A DNA stretch of 64,000 nucleotides from CAKZLS01 sp963786305 (GCA_963786305.1 CAWAYL010000007.1:1-64000); one strand, 5' to 3'. Positions 28,080-37,251 are shown, counted from the first letter of the stretch. Numbers and translations are program-made. The notes: a model not told the origin generated them from the sequence alone.

Positions 28080-28240
28080 TTATGCCCTCTCGGTCCGTTT
28101 TCCCGCATTCGAACGATTTGCCGGTCGGCTGCAAAATCGTTTCGTTCTGGTAAAATGCGATGCATAAGAAACAATCTAACAACTTTGAAAGTGGGGATTG
28201 ACCGTGCGGCGCCGCACCAATGAGCCGAGTGGAGAGGGAA

Positions 28241-29032
28241 ATGACCAAGAACAACGGCAAAATGAAAAAGAAGGACTTCGAGAAACGGCTTGAAAGTCTG
28301 CAGGTTGAACTCGCCCGCCTTCAGGAATGGGTAAAGCGCGAAGGTGCCCGGATCATCGTCATCTTCGAGGGCCGGGACGCGGCCGGGAAGGGGGGTGTCA
28401 TCAAGCGAATAACCGAACGGGTGAGCCCGCGGGTGTTCCGGGTGGTTGCATTGCCCGCCCCCACTGAACGCGAAAAAACCCAGATTTATTCCCAACGTTA
28501 CATCCCGCACTTTCCGGCGGCCGGCGAAGTCATCATCTTCGATCGCAGTTGGTACAATCGAGCCGGTGTCGAGAGAGTGATGGGGTTCTGTACTCCGCAA
28601 CAATCCGAGCACTTTCTCCGGATCGTCCCGATGTTCGAGCGTGAACTCGTCGACCAGGGCATCATTCTGATCAAATACTTCTTCGACGTGAGCCAGGAGG
28701 AACAGGAGCGCCGGTTTCGCCGACGGATCGACGATCCCATGCGGCAATGGAAATTGAGCCCCATGGATCTCAAGTCCTATAAGCGGTGGTGGGATTACAC
28801 GGCCGCCTACAACGACATGATGGTGGCGACCGATATGGATTACTCGCCGTGGAACATCGTCGCCGCGGACGACAAGCGGCGCGCGCGCCTGAATTGCATC
28901 ACCCACCTGCTCAGCGTCATCCCTTACAAGGAGATTCCTTTTGAGAAGCCGAAGCTGGGCAAGCGTCAGAGGAAACGGGAAGGCGTTCCTGCAACGCCGG
29001 CGTTTCGCGCCTATGTGCCTGAGATATACTAG
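28241..29032 (+). CDS. Polyphosphate kinase 2, class I
   Basis: 263 aa. Uses polyphosphate to make ATP/GTP from ADP/GDP or the reverse. Walker A FEGRDAAGKGGVIKRITERV and Walker B IIFDRSWYNRAGVERVMGFC are the class I pattern; also FLRIVPMFERELVDQGIILI and RRRIDDPMRQWKLSPMDLKS. The ATG at 28241 has GGAGAGGGAA just upstream and is preferred to the ATG at 28220. The stop TAG (29030-29032) coincides with the CTAG target of the IS630 element, which begins at its last base; the reading frame is unaffected. Confidence 0.94.
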   Translation: MTKNNGKMKKKDFEKRLESLQVELARLQEWVKREGARIIVIFEGRDAAGKGGVIKRITERVSPRVFRVVALPAPTEREKTQIYSQRYIPHFPAAGEVIIFDRSWYNRAGVERVMGFCTPQQSEHFLRIVPMFERELVDQGIILIKYFFDVSQEEQERRFRRRIDDPMRQWKLSPMDLKSYKRWWDYTAAYNDMMVATDMDYSPWNIVAADDKRRARLNCITHLLSVIPYKEIPFEKPKLGKRQRKREGVPATPAFRAYVPEIY

Positions 29033-30289
29033 ACAGCGTTTCCATGGATCGACTCATATCAAGCGGCGTGGTCGAGCTTGTAGGACCAGGTATGAAGGAC
29101 GGGATCGCGATTGATGTCGTCGATGGCGGCGATGATCCGGTCTTTGAGTTCCTGCTTGGAGGCGACGCGGATGTGGCGGAGCACGGACCGGGCGAGCTTG
29201 GAGAAGAAGCCCTCGATGAGGTTGAGCCAGGAGCCGTGCTTCGGGGTAAAGACGAATTCGAAGCGTTCCTCGGGCTGGCTGGTGAGCCACGCCTTGGTTT
29301 CTTTGGAGACATGCGCCGAATGATTGTCGAGGATCACCTTGATGGCCGTCTCAGCCGGATAAGCGGCATCGAGAAGCTCGAGGAATTCGATGAACTCGCG
29401 GCTGCGATGGCGATCCTTGACGAGGGCGTGGACTTTGCCGGTGACAAGGTCGATCCCGGCCAACAGCGACAGCGTGCCGTGGCGCTTGTACTCATGATCT
29501 CGGGCAAAGCTCTCGTGAACGCCCGGTTGGGGCGCCAGGTCCGGCGCGGTCGTCCCGATCGCTTGGACGCCCGGCTTCTCGTCGTAGGAGACAATCGCAA
29601 CCGTCTCGTCGGGCGTGTCGGCGGCGCGCAGGACCGCGACCTCCCGATAGACGCACAGAACCTCGGCCATCTTCTCTTCGAAGGCGGCGTCGCGCCGCTC
29701 CAGGTAGTAGCGCACCTTGTGCGGCTTGACCTCCTGGCGGGCGAGGATCTTGCACACCGTGCCCTGGACGATCCGCGCCAAGCAGGAGTGTCCCGCCGCC
29801 GGGCCGTGCGCGCGGGCATGGCGGGCGAGCAGTCGCGTCGTCCACAGCTCATGCGGATAGCCCAAGTCCTTGGCTTTGCGACAGGCCAGCGACACCAGCC
29901 AGGTGCGCGCTTGCGCCGTGATCTCCGGCTCCTTGCCCGGCCGCGGGCTGTCGTCGAGCGCTGCCATGGCCCCCAGCCGGACCGCCCGCGCCACGCAACG
30001 CCGGACGGTCTGGTGCGTCACCCCGAGAGCCCTGCCGACCCCGTAGCTCGAAGGATCGTCGCGGTAGCGCAACAGGATGCGCGCCCGCTCCACCCGGCTC
30101 GCCGGCTCCGTCCGCGACCGCGCAATCGCCGCCAGCCGAGCCAGATCGTCCTCCCCCATCGAAATCTCAATCACCTTCCGAGGCGCCGCCATGATTACTA
30201 CCCGTCCCAATGAACCCGCCTCTCCCTACCACATATCGCGCCAACAACGGAATCCATCACAACAGGTCGGTTCTACGGAATCGATATAC
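29032..30289 (-). mobile_element. IS630-family insertion sequence, copy A
   Basis: About 1258 bp, flanked by TA (29030-29031 and 30290-30291) within a CTAG target, the standard for IS630. Ends: left GACAGCGTTTCCATGGATC, right (inverted) GTATATCGATTCCGTAGAAC, an imperfect inverted repeat. The left end lacks one T relative to copy B. It separates the convergent PPK2 and STAS-like genes, which would otherwise be about 5 bp apart. Nearly identical to copy B at 43931-45189. Confidence 0.9.
29059..30192 (-). CDS. IS630-family transposase, copy A
   Basis: 377 aa single-ORF transposase. The N-terminal helix-turn-helix region (GVGRALGVTHQTVRRCVARA) is followed by a Tc1/mariner-like DDE core: SYDEKPGVQAIG (first Asp), KVILDNHSAHVSKETKAWL (second Asp) and HGSWLNLIEGFFSKLARSVL (Glu). 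The ATG at 30192 opens MAAPRKVIEISMGEDDLARL; a TTG at 30210 is in frame upstream. It differs from copy B by only two visible residues (Gln to Glu in ITAxART, Glu to Gly in SQPExRF). Full length and presumably active. Confidence 0.95.
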   Translation of the reverse strand: MAAPRKVIEISMGEDDLARLAAIARSRTEPASRVERARILLRYRDDPSSYGVGRALGVTHQTVRRCVARAVRLGAMAALDDSPRPGKEPEITAQARTWLVSLACRKAKDLGYPHELWTTRLLARHARAHGPAAGHSCLARIVQGTVCKILARQEVKPHKVRYYLERRDAAFEEKMAEVLCVYREVAVLRAADTPDETVAIVSYDEKPGVQAIGTTAPDLAPQPGVHESFARDHEYKRHGTLSLLAGIDLVTGKVHALVKDRHRSREFIEFLELLDAAYPAETAIKVILDNHSAHVSKETKAWLTSQPEERFEFVFTPKHGSWLNLIEGFFSKLARSVLRHIRVASKQELKDRIIAAIDDINRDPVLHTWSYKLDHAA

Positions 30290-30295
30290 TAGCCC

Positions 30296-30682
30296 TTAAT
30301 CCTCCCGCAGCCATTGCATCGCCTTGTCGCGCTGATTCGGCGTAAAGAACCGCACGTCGGCGTGTTTGGCCACGTCTGCGAGCCGCTCCTTCTCGGCTTG
30401 CCATTTGGCGTCGGCGACAACAGCGATTCGTCGGATCATGTCGCTCAACAATTTGCCGGCCATCGTGCCAGCTGTCTTGGCGCCTTGCTCCCAGCCCTCC
30501 AGGTTCCGCCAATCCTGGAGCACGTTCAGACCACCCTTGGTGCCCCCCGACAGGTGAACGCCCACCTGCGGATACTGATCCTCAAGATTGTCCAGTTCGT
30601 CATAGATGTCTGCCTCGGTGATCATGCCGTGCATTTCGACGGTGAGGACCCGAGCGCTCTCGTCGGTGGTGACCCTAATCAT
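30296..30682 (-). CDS. SpoIIAA/STAS-like small protein
   Basis: 128 aa. The pattern VLTVEMHGMITEADIYDELD, GGLNVLQDWRNLEGWEQGAK, then VADAKWQAEKERLADV and VRFFTPNQRDKAMQWLRED fits the SpoIIAA-like (STAS/SEC14) family, soluble proteins of unknown role seen in many proteobacteria. Start ATG 30682 has GGAGGGAAGCG immediately upstream. The stop lies 4 bp from the end of IS630 copy A, so the insertion just missed the gene. Confidence 0.8.
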   Translation of the reverse strand: MIRVTTDESARVLTVEMHGMITEADIYDELDNLEDQYPQVGVHLSGGTKGGLNVLQDWRNLEGWEQGAKTAGTMAGKLLSDMIRRIAVVADAKWQAEKERLADVAKHADVRFFTPNQRDKAMQWLRED

Positions 30683-30756
30683 CGCTTCCCTCCAAATTCC
30701 CTTCATTCAGTGTCAGTATAGGTACCATAAGTCAGATCCTGACCATAGAATACATC

Positions 30757-31302
30757 ATGGCCCGAACGCCCCGCAAAGCGACGCCGCAATCGCTCGAGAA
30801 CGCCGCGCTCTATTATCTCGGACGGTTCGCGTCCTCGTCGGAAAACCTCCGCCGGGTGCTGATGCGCCGGGTCGAACGCTCGGTGCGCCTGCATGACACC
30901 GACCGCGAGGAAGGCCGGGCGGCGGTGGATCGGATCGTGGAGCGGTTCCAGGCGTCGGGTCTGCTCGATGATCGCGCCTACGCCGATGGCCGGGCCAGGG
31001 CGCTGCACCGGCGCGGCGTGCCGGCCCGGGGCATTCGCGGCCGGCTGATGGAGAAGGGCGTAGCGCCGGATCATATCGAATTGGCATTGGCCGGGCTCGC
31101 TGAAGCCGGCGAAGACACCGACCTGGCCGCGGCTGTCAATCTGGCGCGCCGCAGGCGGCTTGGTCCCTATCGTCCGTCATCCGCGCGACCCGAGGCGCGC
31201 GACAGGGATCTGGCGGCACTGGCCCGCGCCGGCTTTTCCTATGACGTGGCGAGCCGGGTCGTCGAGGCGGATACACCGGAAGACCTGGAACAGACGGATT
31301 GA
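30757..31302 (+). CDS. recX: Regulatory protein RecX
   Basis: 181 aa inhibitor of RecA filament growth. The three-helix repeats are visible: AALYYLGRFASSSENLRRVL MRR (split for length), IVERFQASGLLDDRAYADGR, and ARGIRGRLMEKGVAPDHIEL. The C-terminal repeat is DRDLAALARAGFSYDVASRV. Typical of alphaproteobacterial RecX. recA is not in the window. Intact; arsC follows 72 bp later on the same strand. Confidence 0.88.
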   Translation: MARTPRKATPQSLENAALYYLGRFASSSENLRRVLMRRVERSVRLHDTDREEGRAAVDRIVERFQASGLLDDRAYADGRARALHRRGVPARGIRGRLMEKGVAPDHIELALAGLAEAGEDTDLAAAVNLARRRRLGPYRPSSARPEARDRDLAALARAGFSYDVASRVVEADTPEDLEQTD

Positions 31303-31374
31303 CGGCGGGGCGGGCCTTGCCAAAGCGGCGGCGACGGGCAAAATTGGACCAGGAGTTATCACGAAGGGGAACCC

Positions 31375-31716
31375 ATGACCGTCACCATCTATCACAATCC
31401 GCGCTGCAGCAAGTCGCGCGCCACCCTGGCTCTGCTCCGGGAAAAGGGGATCGAGCCCACCATCGTCGAGTATCTCAAAGATCCACCCGGCGCCCAAGAC
31501 CTGCGCCGCATACTCAGCATGCTGGGGATGGAACCGCGCGGCCTGTTGCGCGACAAGGAGGCCCGCGAGGCCGGGCTCGACGATTCCGCTCTCACCGACG
31601 ACGCGGTGATCATTGGCATGACCATCAACCCGGCCGTCATCGAACGACCCATCGTGGTCAACGGCGATCAGGCGCGGATCGGCCGTCCACCGGAGAAGGT
31701 TCTCGAAATCGTTTGA
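31375..31716 (+). CDS. arsC: Arsenate reductase (glutaredoxin-coupled)
   Basis: 113 aa, ArsC/Spx family. TIYHNPRCSKSRATLALLRE carries the active Cys (about residue 11); the later NPAVIERPIVVNGDQARIGR contains the conserved Arg residues that bind arsenate; length and end (RPPEKVLEIV) are standard. It reduces arsenate to arsenite, or serves as a general ArsC-like reductase when no arsenite pump is near, as here. AAGGGG lies before the ATG at 31375. Confidence 0.93.
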   Translation: MTVTIYHNPRCSKSRATLALLREKGIEPTIVEYLKDPPGAQDLRRILSMLGMEPRGLLRDKEAREAGLDDSALTDDAVIIGMTINPAVIERPIVVNGDQARIGRPPEKVLEIV

Positions 31717-31725
31717 ACGGTCGAT

Positions 31726-32616
31726 TTAAAGCTGGCGCATGGACCGAGGACGGATGGGCGCGGCACCGGCGCGGGCGGCGGCGACGATGGCCATCATCCG
31801 GTCGCGGTCGCGCGGCAGGTTGCCGGCGAGCGCCAGGCAATTAGACGCGTGGTTGGACCGGAAGATCACCGGCGAGGCGGGGTCGAGGCCCGCCAGCAGC
31901 CGTTCCTGTTCGGCTAGCACGCCGTCGTCGTCCTGCCATTTGAAAGGATCGCCATAGCGCGCGAACCGCGTCATGAAGTCGTCGACGACGCTGTCGTCGA
32001 GATAGAGCTGGAGCGTGGACAGATACGTCGGCGGCGCCGCGTTGATGAGTTCCGCGGTGCCGTCGATATGCTCGCGCCACAGGCCTCGCCCGCCCAGACC
32101 GAGGATCACCGTCGCCGAGACTTTAAGCCCGGCGGCGCGGGCGTTTTCCAGGGCCGAGATCATGGTCTTCTGGGTGGCCCCCTTGCGGATCCGCTTGAGG
32201 ATTTCGTCCGAGCCGGATTCGACGCCGAAGTATACCTGCGTCAGCCGGTTGTCCTTCAGCGCCCGCAGCTCGTCCACCGACTTGTGATTGAGATTGATCG
32301 GCGTGGCATAGGACGTCACCCGCCGCAACGCCGGGAAGGTGGCGGCGAGCCTTTCGAGAATGCGCAGCAGAGCATCGGTGGGGAGCGCCAGTGCGTCGCC
32401 GTCGGCGAGGAACACCCGATGCGCGTCGGGCCACATGCGCGCCGCCGCGTCCATATCGGCGAAGACGTCTTCCAGCGGCCGGGCCCGGTAGTCCTTGGTC
32501 TTGTACATGGAACAGAACGAGCAGCCATTGAACGAACAGCCGATCGTCGCCTGGATGATCAGGTTGTTGCCCTCGCTCGGCGGCCGCCACAGCGGCATGT
32601 CATAGGCCAGCATCAT
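31726..32616 (-). CDS. Radical SAM protein
   Basis: 296 aa. The iron-sulfur cluster motif is CSFNGCSFC (CX4CX2C rather than the usual CX3CX2C), preceded by NNLIIQATIG. FLADGDALALP, YFGVESGSDEILKRIRKGAT and VSATVILGLGGRG are the AdoMet-binding strands of the barrel typical of the BssD/Elp3-related group. ATG 32616 opens MLAYDMPLWRPPSEGNN; upstream in-frame codons have no typical sequence. Function not assigned; family members have been annotated as uncharacterised YgiQ/HemN-like proteins. Convergent with arsC, with 9 bp between them. Confidence 0.85.
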   Translation of the reverse strand: MMLAYDMPLWRPPSEGNNLIIQATIGCSFNGCSFCSMYKTKDYRARPLEDVFADMDAAARMWPDAHRVFLADGDALALPTDALLRILERLAATFPALRRVTSYATPINLNHKSVDELRALKDNRLTQVYFGVESGSDEILKRIRKGATQKTMISALENARAAGLKVSATVILGLGGRGLWREHIDGTAELINAAPPTYLSTLQLYLDDSVVDDFMTRFARYGDPFKWQDDDGVLAEQERLLAGLDPASPVIFRSNHASNCLALAGNLPRDRDRMMAIVAAARAGAAPIRPRSMRQL

Positions 32617-32949
32617 GGTTGCAAATCTAGTCCTCCACGTCGCTCCTCGCAACCCGGATCGCCCAGCCATCGGCAGTGCATCGGATAGGCACCCAGCGAA
32701 GTCCAAGGCGAGATTCATTGGACCGCGGGAACAATCCGGGTTCGCGAACGTTTTGCTGGCGGCGCGAAAAAAAATGTCCGCAAGGGTGGGAAAGCAGCGC
32801 CGGTCGGCTATAATGCCCGCCAACCGGCAATAAATGAAATGCAATGCCGGAGGGGGGTCGGGTTCTCCGACCAGGCGCGACGACGCTGACAGCGCGCCTT
32901 GGTTCGCTATTCCCCCCCCTTCTGGCGAGAGAGGGAATGGTAAACGCGA
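32617..32949. other. Divergent promoter region before the trehalose cluster
   Basis: 333 bases between the radical SAM gene (minus) and the HAD gene (plus). A TATAAT lies at 32809-32814 on the plus strand, about 135 bp before the HAD start, without a clear -35 box. No ORF of note. A run of eight C near 32916 could form part of a weak leader structure. Confidence 0.4.
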
Positions 32950-33708
32950 ATGACCCTAATCCAAAAAGATTCAGAACTCGATCCGCACAAGTACGACGCG
33001 TGGTTGTTCGACCTCGATGGCGTGATCACGGATACCGCGAGCGTCCATTCCAACGCCTGGAAGAAGATGTTCGACGAGTATCTGAAGAGCGTGGCGGACC
33101 GCGACAGCGCTCCGTTCGAACCGTTCGAGATCGACCCCGATTACTTCACGCACGTGGACGGTCGGCCGCGCTACGACGGTGTCGACACTTTTTTACGGTC
33201 CCGCGGGATCGAGCTGGAATGGGGCGATCCCGAGGACGGTCCCGAGAAGGAAACCGTCTGCGGGCTCGGCAACCGCAAGAACACCATGTTCAACGACGTG
33301 CTCAAGGAACAGGGCGCCGTGGTGTTCCAGACGTCGGTCGACCTGGTCCGCAAGATCCGGGCCGAGGGCAAGCCGGTCGCCGTGGTCACGTCGAGCAAGA
33401 ACTGCGACACCGTGCTCGAGGTCGCCGGTCTGACCGATCTGTTCGACAACAAGGTCGACGGCAATGTCGCCGCCGAACACAACCTGAAAGGCAAGCCCGA
33501 TCCCCACACCTACGAGGTGGCGGCGGTGTTCCTCGGCGCGCCGGCCGAGCGCTGCGTCGTCATCGAGGACGCCATCTCCGGCGTCCAGGCGGGAAAGGCC
33601 GGCGGCTTCGGACTGGTGATCGGCATTGCCCGTCATGACGAGCCCGCCGCGCTGCTGGAAAACGGCGCCGATATCGTGGTGTCCGATCTCGGCGAGCTCA
33701 ACTATTAA
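32950..33708 (+). CDS. HAD hydrolase, beta-phosphoglucomutase-like
   Basis: 252 aa. The HAD motif I is WLFDLDGVITDTASVHSNAW (nucleophile Asp and acid Asp), motif II VAVVTSSKNC, motif III lysine in LKGKPDPHTY, motif IV VVIEDAISGVQAGKAGGFG. The cap sequence and the DGVITD pattern fit beta-phosphoglucomutase, which turns the beta-glucose-1-phosphate made by GH65 phosphorylases into glucose-6-phosphate. It is followed by otsB and GH65 on the same strand, in line with that role. Intact. Confidence 0.88.
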   Translation: MTLIQKDSELDPHKYDAWLFDLDGVITDTASVHSNAWKKMFDEYLKSVADRDSAPFEPFEIDPDYFTHVDGRPRYDGVDTFLRSRGIELEWGDPEDGPEKETVCGLGNRKNTMFNDVLKEQGAVVFQTSVDLVRKIRAEGKPVAVVTSSKNCDTVLEVAGLTDLFDNKVDGNVAAEHNLKGKPDPHTYEVAAVFLGAPAERCVVIEDAISGVQAGKAGGFGLVIGIARHDEPAALLENGADIVVSDLGELNY

Positions 33709-33741
33709 ACTGTACCCAAAAGAAACATGGAGGAGGCGACG

Positions 33742-34554
33742 ATGACCAAGAACATCGGCGAACTACCGAACGCGCTGACCCACAAAGCACAGTTGGACGA
33801 GCAGTTGGCCGGCAAGAAACCGGCCGTGTTCCTTGACTATGACGGAACCCTGACGCCGATCGTCGACCGGCCCGAGGACGCCGTCATTTCCGAAAACATG
33901 CGCGAGGCCGTCAAGGCGCTGGCCGATCGCTGCTCGGTGTGCGTCGTCAGCGGCCGCGACCGTCCGGTGGTGCAGGAGCTCATGGGCGTCGACAGCCTGA
34001 TCGTCGCCGGCAGTCACGGGTTCGATATCTGGAGCCCCGATGGCGGAAATCTGCAGCGCGAGATGGGTGGCGAGTTCGCGGCGTTGCTGGACGAGGCCAA
34101 GGCGCGCCTGCACGATGTGATGGATCCCATCGAGGGCGCGCTGGTGGAGCCCAAGAAAGCGTCCGTGGCGGCCCATTACCGGCTGGTCGCCGAGGCCGAG
34201 CGCGGCAAGGTCAAGGATGTGGTCGACGCCATCCTCGCCGATCATCCGGACAAATTGAAGGTGACGCCGGGCAAGATGGTGTTCGAAATCCAGCCGAAGA
34301 TCGACTGGGACAAGGGCAAGGCGGTGCTCTATCTGCTGGACGCGCTCGGTCTCGACACTCCCGACGTCATGCCCATGTACATGGGCGACGACCACACCGA
34401 CGAGCATGCCTTCGAAGCTCTCGAGGGGCGTGGCCTCGGCATCTTCGTCGGCCGCGCCGACGACCCGGAGGTCGGCGGACGAACGACGTCCGCGGACTAC
34501 ATCCTCGACAGCATGGAAGAAGTGGAGCGGTTCCTGCACTCGCTGGCGCCTTGA
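33742..34554 (+). CDS. otsB: Trehalose-phosphatase
   Basis: 270 aa HAD phosphatase. Motif I FLDYDGTLTPIVDRPEDAVI, motif II VVSGRDRPVVQELM, the SHGFDIW strand, and motif IV MYMGDDHTDEHAFEAL are all present. It removes phosphate from trehalose-6-phosphate. The ATG at 33742 has GGAGGAGG seven bases upstream. No otsA (synthase) is near, so the substrate may come from elsewhere, or the enzyme may serve a related sugar phosphate. It sits 33 bp after the HAD gene and 72 bp before GH65. Confidence 0.92.
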   Translation: MTKNIGELPNALTHKAQLDEQLAGKKPAVFLDYDGTLTPIVDRPEDAVISENMREAVKALADRCSVCVVSGRDRPVVQELMGVDSLIVAGSHGFDIWSPDGGNLQREMGGEFAALLDEAKARLHDVMDPIEGALVEPKKASVAAHYRLVAEAERGKVKDVVDAILADHPDKLKVTPGKMVFEIQPKIDWDKGKAVLYLLDALGLDTPDVMPMYMGDDHTDEHAFEALEGRGLGIFVGRADDPEVGGRTTSADYILDSMEEVERFLHSLAP

Positions 34555-34626
34555 CGGGCGCTCGCGCGGCGGACGCGATGTAAACAAAAACACTCAAAGA
34601 AACATACAAAAGAGCGAGGATAGGGC

Positions 34627-37039
34627 ATGTCGACGTGGACGCTGGCTTACGATTTATTCGTCCCCGAGGAAGAGGGATTGCGCGAGGCGCTGACCTCCAC
34701 CGGCAACGGCTATTTCTGCAGCCGCGGCGCGGCGGAGTGGAATGACGCCATCATCGAAAGACTCGACGATCCGGGACCGTACTATCCGGGCACCTACATG
34801 CACGGCGGCTTCAACCGTCTCGCCACGGTCATGGGCGGCCGGCCGGTGGTCAACGAGGATTTCGTCAATCTGCCCAACTGGCTGGTGATGAAGCTGCGCA
34901 TCGAGGGCGGCGCGCCGTTCAGCCTCGACAGCGTCGAGGTGCTGTCGTACAGCCACGATTTCGACATCCGCGCCTGCATGGTCAGGCGCACCGTCCGTTT
35001 CCGTGATGGCGAGGGCCGGGAGACGACGCTGGCCAGCCGCCGCTTCGTCAGCATGGCGAAGATGCACGAAGCGGGTCTCGAGTGGACGATCACGCCCGAA
35101 AACTGGTCCGGCCGGGTGGAAGTGATCTCGGGCCTGGACGGCCGGGTCCACAATTGGGGCGTCGCCCGCTACCGCGAGCTGGAGAGCGAACACTTGGTGC
35201 CGGTTTCCACCGACGCCGTCGCCGACGACGCCATCGCCTTGCTGGTGCAGATGAACCAATCGCGCATCTATCTCGCCTACGCGGCGCGCACCCGGGTGTA
35301 CGGAGAGCTCGAGGTGCTTTCCGTCGAGCATGGCCTTCACCAAGAAGATGGCTATATTCACCAGACGCTCGGCTTCGACGTTCAACAGGGCGTTCCGACG
35401 CGGGTGGAAAAGATGCTGGCGTTCTACACGTCGCGCGACAACGCCATCAGCGAACCCCTGGTCAACGCTGAACGCGCCGTCATCCGGTTCACCGACTTTG
35501 CCCACGCCCTCGACGAGAATATCCAGGCCTGGGATCACCTATGGGCCGCCTGCGATATCGAGGTTCCCAAGGACGACCACGTGCAGATGATCGTTCGGCT
35601 GCACATCAATCACATCCTCCAGTGCTGCTCGCCCAACACGGTGGATCTCGATGCCGGCGTGCCGGCGCGCGGTCTCAACGGCGAGAGCTATCGCGGCCAC
35701 ATCTTCTGGGACGAGCTTTATATCTTTCCGTACATCAACACGCGCCTTCCGGAGATCACCCGCGCGCTGCTGATGTACCGCTTCCGCCGGTTGGACGAGG
35801 CGCGGGCGCTCGCCAAGGACGCCGGGTACAAGGGCGCCATGTTCCCGTGGCAAAGCGGCAGCGACGGCACCGAGGAAACCCAGGTCGTGCACCTCAACCC
35901 GAAGTCCGGTAGCTGGGATCCCGATTTCAGCCACAACCAGCGGCACGTCAACATCGCCATCTTCTACAACATCTGGCAGTATTACCGGATGACCGGCGAC
36001 GCGGCCTTTCTGTCGGCCTACGGCGGCGAGATGCTGCTGGAGATCGCCCGGTTCTGGGCCAGCATCGCGCACTACAACCCCGAGCGCGAGCGCTACGAGA
36101 TCCACGGCGTCATGGGACCGGACGAGTTCCACGAGTCGGTGTATGGCTCGGAGGAGCACGGCCTTCCCAACAACGCCTATACCAATCTGATGGTCGCATG
36201 GATTTGCGAAGTGGCGCAGGAGGTCCTCAGCGCCCTTCCGGAATTGCGGCGCGACACGCTGCGCCAGACCCTCGGCATCACCGACGACGAGGTCCGGCTG
36301 TGGTCCGACATGTCCCACAAGATGTTCGTGCCGTTCCACGGCGACGGCCTGATCACCCAGTTCGAGGGGTATGAGAACCTCGAAGAGCTCGACTGGGACG
36401 CCTACCGCGAGAAGTATGGCAACATCCATCGCATGGACCGTATCCTCAAGGCCGAGGGCGACACCCCCGACAAGTACAAGGTAGCCAAGCAGGCGGACAC
36501 GCTGATGCTGTGGTACCTGCACTCCGAGGCCGAACTCAAGCGGCTGTTCAGCCGGCTCGGCTACGACTACGCCGACGACACCGCGCGCAAGAACATCGAC
36601 TACTACTACGAGCGCTGTTCGCACGGATCCACGCTCAGCCTGATCGTCCACGCCGACATCGAGTTCGCAGATTCACCCAAACCAGTCTTGGGACATGTTC
36701 ATCCGGGCGTTGGAAAGCGACATCAACGACATCCAGGGCGGCACCACGCTGGAGGGCATCCACATGGGCGTGATGGCCGGCACCCTGGATCTGATCCAGC
36801 GGGGCTACATGGGCGTCGAGATCCACAAGGGCGCGCTGACTTTCGACCCCAAGCTCACCGACAAGCTCGACGGCATCTCGTATCCAGATGCTGTTCCAGG
36901 GCACATCCATCCGGGTGAACTCGCCGGCGGCGAGCTTACCGTTGCCGTCATGCCCGGTGGCGCCGACACGGTCAAGGTGGGCCTGCGCGGTGAGGTAGCC
37001 GACATCAAGGCCGGCGAGAGCAAGACGTTCGCGCTCTGA
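34627..37039 (+). CDS. Glycoside hydrolase family 65 phosphorylase, frameshifted near the end
   Basis: About 803 codons once joined. GH65 enzymes phosphorolyse alpha-glucosides such as trehalose, maltose or kojibiose. The N-terminal domain has TSTGNGYFCSRGAAEWND and YYPGTYMHGGFNR; the (alpha/alpha)6 barrel has HIFWDELYIFPYINTRLPEI, GAMFPWQSGSDGTEETQ and the catalytic acid in YEIHGVMGPDEFHESV. A one-base shift near 36663 leads to IHPNQSWDMFIRALESDIND and DIQGGTTLEGIHMGVMAG, ending at TGA 37039. Domains and neighbours match, in order, the parts of mycobacterial OtsB1 (Rv2006). Trehalose as the natural substrate is an inference. Confidence 0.9.
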
Positions 37040-37139
37040 TAAGGCAGGAGCAGGCGGGCTCCGGGTTCCGAGTGCTCGGGATCCGGAGGGCCCGCGCGAT
37101 GGTCTCGGGTCCAAGGCTCTCGGGGAGCCCGAGCAGCGC

Positions 37140-37220
37140 GTAGGTCGCAATAGCCGGAGGCGTATTGCGACGCATGAGTGTCTCGGGTTCCGCATTCGGC
37201 GGGTTATCAACCCGCCCTAC
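37140..37220. repeat. REP-like two-hairpin element
   Basis: 81 bp bracketed by GTAGG and CCTAC. It holds two stem-loops: GTCGCAATA paired with TATTGCGAC (37144-37171), and GGCGGGTT paired with AACCCGCC (37198-37216). This arrangement is typical of bacterial extragenic palindromes. It sits between the GH65 gene and the dioxygenase gene. Only one copy was noticed in the window. Confidence 0.6.
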
Positions 37221-37251
37221 GATGCTTGCCGATGATGAACGGAGGTGCTTG

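Noticed and set aside
29044..30213. Plus-strand 389-codon frame over IS630 copy A (and the same at 43944-45113)
   Set aside because: Appears in both copies only because the transposase does; the minus-strand frame carries the DDE motifs.
35539..36651. Minus-strand 370-codon frame inside GH65
   Set aside because: Opposite a clear GH65 catalytic domain; no domain of its own.
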